Origin: Planctomycetia bacterium
GTDB lineage: Bacteria > Planctomycetota > Planctomycetia > Pirellulales > JACPPG01
Assembly: GCA_016191115.1 (NCBI GenBank)
Contig: JACPPG010000034.1
Coordinates: 1-64,000 of the forward strand
Length of the DNA stretch: 64,000 nucleotides
Direction: 5' to 3'
Positions 59,775 to 64,000 of the stretch are shown piece after piece (the stretch's first letter is position 1; the number at the start of each line of letters is the position of its first letter). The notes beneath the pieces were generated by a model that had not been told where the DNA came from, did no database searches, and was given only the letters and a program-made list of their open reading frames with translations. The translations under genes were made by a program, and so were the position numbers.

Positions 59775-62700
59775 ATGACAACGGCCAGCATCACCCAAGA
59801 CCTGCCCAAGCAGTACCATCACGCCCGTCCGGAGCAGCAGTGGTACCGCTTCTGGGAGGAGCAGGGCTATTTCCACAGCGAGCCGGATCGGCGGCGCACG
59901 CCGTACACGATCGTCATCCCGCCGCCGAACGTTACCGGCGCCCTGCACCTGGGCCACGCCCTGAATAACAGCCTGCAAGACATCCTCATCCGCGCCAAAC
60001 GGATGCAGGGCTTCAACGCGCTGTGGATGCCGGGCACGGATCACGCCGGCATCGCCACGCAGGCCGTGGTCGAGCGGCGGATTCTGCTCGAGGAGAAAAA
60101 ATCCCGCCACGACCTGGGACGCGAAAAGCTCGTCGAGCGCATCTGGGCCTGGAAGAACGAATACGAGCGCCGCATCCTCGGCCAGCTCAAGCGGCTGGGC
60201 TGTAGCTGCGACTGGCGGCGGACCCGCTTCACACTCGACGCCGCCTGCACCCGGGCCGTGCGGCACACGTTCTTTCGCTTCTTCCAGGAAGGGCTTGTCT
60301 ACCGCGGCCGCCGGCTGGTGAACTGGGACACGTTCCTGCAAACCGCGGTGAGCGACGACGAGGTGTTCCACGAGACGGTGGCCGGCCATTTCTGGCACCT
60401 GAAGTATCCGGTCCGCGATCCGCGGCCCGGCGAGCCAACGCACGTCACGATCGCCACGACGCGGCCCGAGACGATGCTGGGCGACACGGCGGTGGCGGTG
60501 CATCCCGATCCGGCCGCCGCGCTGGGGGCCGCCGAGGCCGAGCTGCGCGAAAAGCTGGCCGCCGCCGGCGACAAGCAGCGGCCGGAGATCGCAGCGCTGC
60601 TCGACGCCCTGGCCGAGCGGCGCCGCACGATGCTGCCGGAGCTCTTGAAGCTGCGCGACATGGCCGCGGCGGGCCGCACGCTCACGCTGCCATTGTTGAA
60701 CCGCGAGATTCCGCTGATCGCGGACGCCTGGGCCAAGCCGGAACTCGGCAGCGGCTGCGTGAAGATCACGCCCGCCCACGATCCGAACGACTACGACGTC
60801 GGCCTGCGGCAAAAGCTGCCGATGATCAACATCTTGAACACCGACGGCACGCTCAACGACAACGCCGGCCCTTACGCGAAGCTCACGGTCATGAAGGCCC
60901 GCGACAAGGTCGTGGCCGACATGGACGCGCTGGGCCTGTTGGCCGAAGTCGAGGATCGCGAGATCGAGCTGGCGCACTCCGACCGCTCGCGGACGCCGAT
61001 CGAGCCCCTTCTCGCCGAACAGTGGTTCGTGCGAATGCAGGACCTGGCCCAATCGGCCATGGACGCCGTGACCGACGGCCGCGTCAGGATCGTGCCGGGC
61101 CGTTACGCCAAGGGCTATCTCGATTGGCTGGGCGAAAAGCGCGACTGGCCCATCAGCCGGCAGCTTTGGTGGGGGCATCAGATTCCGATCTGGTACGCCG
61201 AGGGCGTCACCGAAGAAACGCTGCGAAAGGCCTTCGCCGGGAGGGACGACGTCGCCTGGCGTCGCGACCCGGAGCACGACCGCTGGCTGGTCTGCGCGCT
61301 GGAAGAGGACCTGCCCGAAGATGCGATTCCCGGCTGCCGCCTGACGCGCGAGCAGGACGTGCTCGACACCTGGTTCAGCTCCGCCCTGTGGCCGCACTCG
61401 ACCCTCGGCTGGCCCGAACGGACGCCCGAGCTGGCCTACTACTATCCCACCAGCACCCTGGTCACCAATCGCGACATCATGACGCTGTGGGTCGCGCGGA
61501 TGGTGCTCACCGGGCTGCACAACGTGGGGGACGTGCCGTTCCGCGAGGTGTACATCACGCCCAAGATCCTCGACGGTTACGGCGAGGGCATGAGCAAATC
61601 GAAGGGGAACGGCGTCGATCCGATCGACATCATCGAGAAGTTCGGGGCCGACGCGCTGCGTTTCGGCATCGCCTACCTGACGACCGAGACGCAGGACATC
61701 CGCATGCCGGTCGAGTTCGAATGCCCGCACTGCGGCGCGCTTATCGAACAGACGAAGAAGAACCGCGTGCTGCCGCGCGTGCCGTGCAGCAAGTGCGGCA
61801 AGGACTTCGCCACGCAGTGGGCCGAGAAGCCCGAGGATGCTGCGTTGCCGCGGGCGCTGGTGGTGAACGACCGCTTCGAGCTGGGGCGCAACTTCTGCAA
61901 CAAGCTGTGGAACGCAGCCCGGTTCGTGCTTCTGAATCTCGACGGCTACACGCCAGGCGCGGTCGGCGATGCCGACCTCGTGACCGAGGACCGGTGGATT
62001 TTGAGCCGGCTGTCGACCGTGACCGAGGGGGTCACCAAGGCGCTCGACGAGTATCGCTTTGCCGACACCACGCGGCTCTTGTACGGCTTCGCCTGGGACG
62101 AGTTTTGCAGCTTCTACGTGGAAATGGTGAAGGGCCGACTGCAGGACCCGGCGACGCGGGCCGTGGCGCAGCGGGTGCTGGCCCACACGCTGGACGTGCT
62201 GGTGCGGCTGTTGCACCCGATCATCCCGTTTGTCACCGAGGAGATCTGGCAGTTGCTGGGCGCGGCGGCCCGCGAGCGTGGCGTGCCGGCCCCGGCGGCG
62301 GCGGCCGAGAGCGTGATGATCGCCCCGTGGCCGGTGGCCGATCGCGCGCGGCAGGATCCGGAGAGCGAGGCCCGCTTTGCACGGTTCCAGGAAGTGCTGG
62401 CGGGCTTGCGCGACATCCGCAGCCGGCAGAACGTGGCGCCCAAGACGGCGATCGAGTTCTCGCTCCGCACGGACGAGGCCACGGCGGCGCTCTTGCGCCC
62501 GATGGCCGCGTACTTCGAGTCGATGGCCAAGGCCCGCGGCGTGGCGTGGGGCCCGCAGGTGCAAGCCCCCGCCACCGCGGCCAACATGGCCCTGTCGGTC
62601 GGCGAATTGTTCGTGGACATGACCGGGCTGATCGACGTGGCGGCCGAGATCGCGCGGAACCAGAAGGAGCGCGAGCGGCTGCTGGGCTTCATCGCCAGCA

Positions 62701-62846
62701 AGGAAAAAAAGTTGGCGAACGCCAGCTTCACCGACCGTGCCCCGGCGGAAGTGGTGGAAGCCGAGCGCCGCAGCCTGGCCGAGCAGCGCGAACGGCTGGC
62801 CGCCGTCGAAGCGGCGCTCGCGGCACTCGCGACGCAGAAGAACTGA
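59775..62846 (+). CDS. valS: Valyl-tRNA synthetase
   Basis: 1023 residues from ATG 59775, longer than the usual ~880-950. HIGH motif is HLGH in PPPNVTGALHLGHALNNS (class I), the WMPGTDHAGIATQ block follows, and the KMSKS motif reads GEGMSKSKGNGVDP with Gly (residue 605) in place of the first Lys. The editing domain (TTRPETMLGDTAVAVHPD) carries a ~60-residue charged insert near 245-300. After KMSKS there is a CPHC (Cys650, Cys653) ... CSKC (Cys671, Cys674) zinc-ribbon-like insert. A C-terminal coiled-coil arm (~960-1023) is present. It charges tRNA-Val and lies 116 bases after cimA on the same strand. Confidence 0.95.
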   Translation: MTTASITQDLPKQYHHARPEQQWYRFWEEQGYFHSEPDRRRTPYTIVIPPPNVTGALHLGHALNNSLQDILIRAKRMQGFNALWMPGTDHAGIATQAVVERRILLEEKKSRHDLGREKLVERIWAWKNEYERRILGQLKRLGCSCDWRRTRFTLDAACTRAVRHTFFRFFQEGLVYRGRRLVNWDTFLQTAVSDDEVFHETVAGHFWHLKYPVRDPRPGEPTHVTIATTRPETMLGDTAVAVHPDPAAALGAAEAELREKLAAAGDKQRPEIAALLDALAERRRTMLPELLKLRDMAAAGRTLTLPLLNREIPLIADAWAKPELGSGCVKITPAHDPNDYDVGLRQKLPMINILNTDGTLNDNAGPYAKLTVMKARDKVVADMDALGLLAEVEDREIELAHSDRSRTPIEPLLAEQWFVRMQDLAQSAMDAVTDGRVRIVPGRYAKGYLDWLGEKRDWPISRQLWWGHQIPIWYAEGVTEETLRKAFAGRDDVAWRRDPEHDRWLVCALEEDLPEDAIPGCRLTREQDVLDTWFSSALWPHSTLGWPERTPELAYYYPTSTLVTNRDIMTLWVARMVLTGLHNVGDVPFREVYITPKILDGYGEGMSKSKGNGVDPIDIIEKFGADALRFGIAYLTTETQDIRMPVEFECPHCGALIEQTKKNRVLPRVPCSKCGKDFATQWAEKPEDAALPRALVVNDRFELGRNFCNKLWNAARFVLLNLDGYTPGAVGDADLVTEDRWILSRLSTVTEGVTKALDEYRFADTTRLLYGFAWDEFCSFYVEMVKGRLQDPATRAVAQRVLAHTLDVLVRLLHPIIPFVTEEIWQLLGAAARERGVPAPAAAAESVMIAPWPVADRARQDPESEARFARFQEVLAGLRDIRSRQNVAPKTAIEFSLRTDEATAALLRPMAAYFESMAKARGVAWGPQVQAPATAANMALSVGELFVDMTGLIDVAAEIARNQKERERLLGFIASKEKKLANASFTDRAPAEVVEAERRSLAEQRERLAAVEAALAALATQKN

Positions 62847-62873
62847 ATCGCTACGCGGACGTGGGCAGAAGCC

Positions 62874-63986
62874 ATGGTGGAGTCACCGATGCAGCCGCCT
62901 CAACGTGCTCCATCGCAGGTCCCAGTGTTCGCCGAATGGCGGTTGGATGCACTTTTTCGCTTGGCAACGCGTATCGGCCTGTGCGCTCTCACAGGACTGA
63001 TCGCGAACGCCTTCTTCGTCATCACGATCCTCGGCAAGGGTGATCTGGCGACCATCGTGGCCGGTGCGGCGGGCGGCGCGCTGCTTGGTTGGGCCTTGCC
63101 GTGGTCACGATGGATACCCACCTGGCATTGGGCAGCGGTTTTGCCAGACGCGGTTCTTCTTGCCGAACAACGGGGCGCGCCCACGACGGTATTGGCCACG
63201 ACTGAGATTCAGCTTGTAACGGGCGAGGCCGGCATCGATCTCTCAAACCACATGCAAACCATGCCTTGGAAGCGAGTCCGCCTCACCACGCCAGACGCGC
63301 GATACGTCGCATCCTTTGGCCATGCAGAGATCAACCGCGCGTTCTACCAGCACCTGATCCAGGCATGCCCGCGCGCCGTTTGCATTTCTCCCCGCGGAGA
63401 CGTGCAACTGCCGCCCAGCCCGTCACAACTGCCAGCCGCGACGTGGATCGCCCGACTCCAGGCGATCGTGCGGCGCGAGTTCAACGGCCACATCAAGCGA
63501 TCGCTGGTTTCGGGCATCTCGCTAGCCGTGGTCACGATCGCGGTAGCTACGTTTTTGGCCGCGGACGCGATGCGCGGCGCGAACGCCGCCGCCGCCCCCA
63601 AAGCATTCGTCAACGTCGTCGTGTTCGGCTTTGGCGCGGCCTGGCTGCTCGGACGGGCGGCACTCGGGTACCGCCGTGGGGCGCGCGTCTCGCATTGGAT
63701 GGATGGACTGTTCTATGAAGCCACGCACGGTCCGCCGGCTCCGTTCGAGGGAGTCTCGATCGTATGGCCCGAGCCGGCCGAGGAGAGTCTGTCGTGGCCG
63801 CGCGCGCTCGTGGTGACGCTATGCTGCGCGCTGGCGCCGGTGCCGTTTTTGGGTTTGGCCAGCACGATTGCAGCAGTTGTGCTGTTGCGCCGCGCGCCAA
63901 GGTGGCAACGCTGGCTGGTACTGATCTTTCTCGCCGTGGCGATTACGACCACAACGATCGCCGCGCTTATTATGGTTCTCGGTTAG
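62874..63986 (+). CDS. Hypothetical multi-pass membrane protein
   Basis: 370 residues (ATG 62889 is a second possible start). Two N-terminal membrane helices (~30-55 and 60-78), a soluble domain of ~120 residues (DAVLLAEQRGAPTTVLATTEI ... HLIQACPRAVCISPRGDVQL; parts shown), and four C-terminal helices (~205-225, 243-262, 308-330, 345-369). I do not recognise the family; the soluble part may bind a ligand or be a PH-like strand-rich domain. It starts 27 bases after valS and may be co-transcribed with it. The gene is complete, ending 14 bases before the window edge. Confidence 0.7.
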   Translation: MVESPMQPPQRAPSQVPVFAEWRLDALFRLATRIGLCALTGLIANAFFVITILGKGDLATIVAGAAGGALLGWALPWSRWIPTWHWAAVLPDAVLLAEQRGAPTTVLATTEIQLVTGEAGIDLSNHMQTMPWKRVRLTTPDARYVASFGHAEINRAFYQHLIQACPRAVCISPRGDVQLPPSPSQLPAATWIARLQAIVRREFNGHIKRSLVSGISLAVVTIAVATFLAADAMRGANAAAAPKAFVNVVVFGFGAAWLLGRAALGYRRGARVSHWMDGLFYEATHGPPAPFEGVSIVWPEPAEESLSWPRALVVTLCCALAPVPFLGLASTIAAVVLLRRAPRWQRWLVLIFLAVAITTTTIAALIMVLG

Positions 63987-64000
63987 TGGCTCCGCCACCG

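Noticed and set aside
59439..62564. Minus-strand open frame of about 1041 codons opposite cimA and valS
   Set aside because: It crosses two well-supported genes on the other strand, is rich in His/Arg/Gln as expected of antisense frames and has no domain.

Overview
The window is a high-GC, gene-dense chromosomal segment of a planctomycete, most likely of the order Pirellulales. Several gene families that are diagnostic together support this: a DUF1501 protein beside a PSCyt1/DUF1549/DUF1553 cytochrome-type protein, a DUF1207 outer-membrane protein, Hanks-type kinases including a membrane pseudokinase, LRR proteins, Flp pilins, and many intergenic dyad repeats of planctomycete type. No rRNA, tRNA or CRISPR array was seen.

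Layout. 0-4 kb: the tail of an IS110-type transposase, a membrane-anchored LRR protein, a creatininase-family amidohydrolase, a ThiF/MoeB-like adenylyltransferase and a Ser/Thr kinase. 4-9 kb (minus): a glycolate oxidase operon glcD-glcE-glcF and a thiamine-binding MTH1187-type protein. 9-21 kb (mostly plus): a DUF1207 protein, pyruvate phosphate dikinase, a fumarylacetoacetase-fold enzyme, an RmlD-like reductase, a pseudokinase with a beta-helix ectodomain, a Flp pilin, a Nudix hydrolase (minus) and a site-2 protease. 21-28 kb: an overlapping LarA-like/YgfZ pair, a lipoprotein fusing LolA-like, TlpA-like and FG-GAP-like parts, and a divergent phosphoglycerate kinase. 28-42 kb: an LRR protein, the Tad pilus genes cpaF and cpaE, a response regulator, an HPt protein, an unusual Flp-pilin/lectin-like fusion with a small membrane partner, two large hybrid histidine kinases and an HD-GYP response regulator. 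42-53 kb: the phosphoketolase/acetate kinase operon, a kinase, an OPT transporter and an S46 peptidase. 52-57 kb (minus): enolase-superfamily enzyme, PSCyt/DUF1553 protein and DUF1501 protein. 57.7-64 kb (plus): citramalate synthase, valyl-tRNA synthetase and a membrane protein.

The two strongest non-gene discoveries are these. First, a complete predicted ribosome-mediated attenuator precedes citramalate synthase (the first step of the pyruvate route to isoleucine): a consensus-like promoter, a 38-residue leader peptide ending in a Val/Ile run, an antiterminator that overlaps the leader stop codon, and an intrinsic terminator. Second, there are three copies of a small MITE-like element with 18-bp terminal inverted repeats, each flanked by its own 10-bp direct repeat (10/10, 10/10 and 9/10 matches). 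This is direct evidence of transposition by a non-autonomous family. One copy lies between the divergent cpaF and cpaE genes and another sits inside an older palindromic repeat.

The 29-42 kb block looks like a signalling-controlled surface-adhesion locus: a Tad ATPase and the CpaE localisation ATPase, a pilin that carries a C-terminal lectin-like domain, and phosphorelay and c-di-GMP-turnover proteins. The other Tad parts (TadB/C, secretin, prepilin peptidase) are absent from the window.
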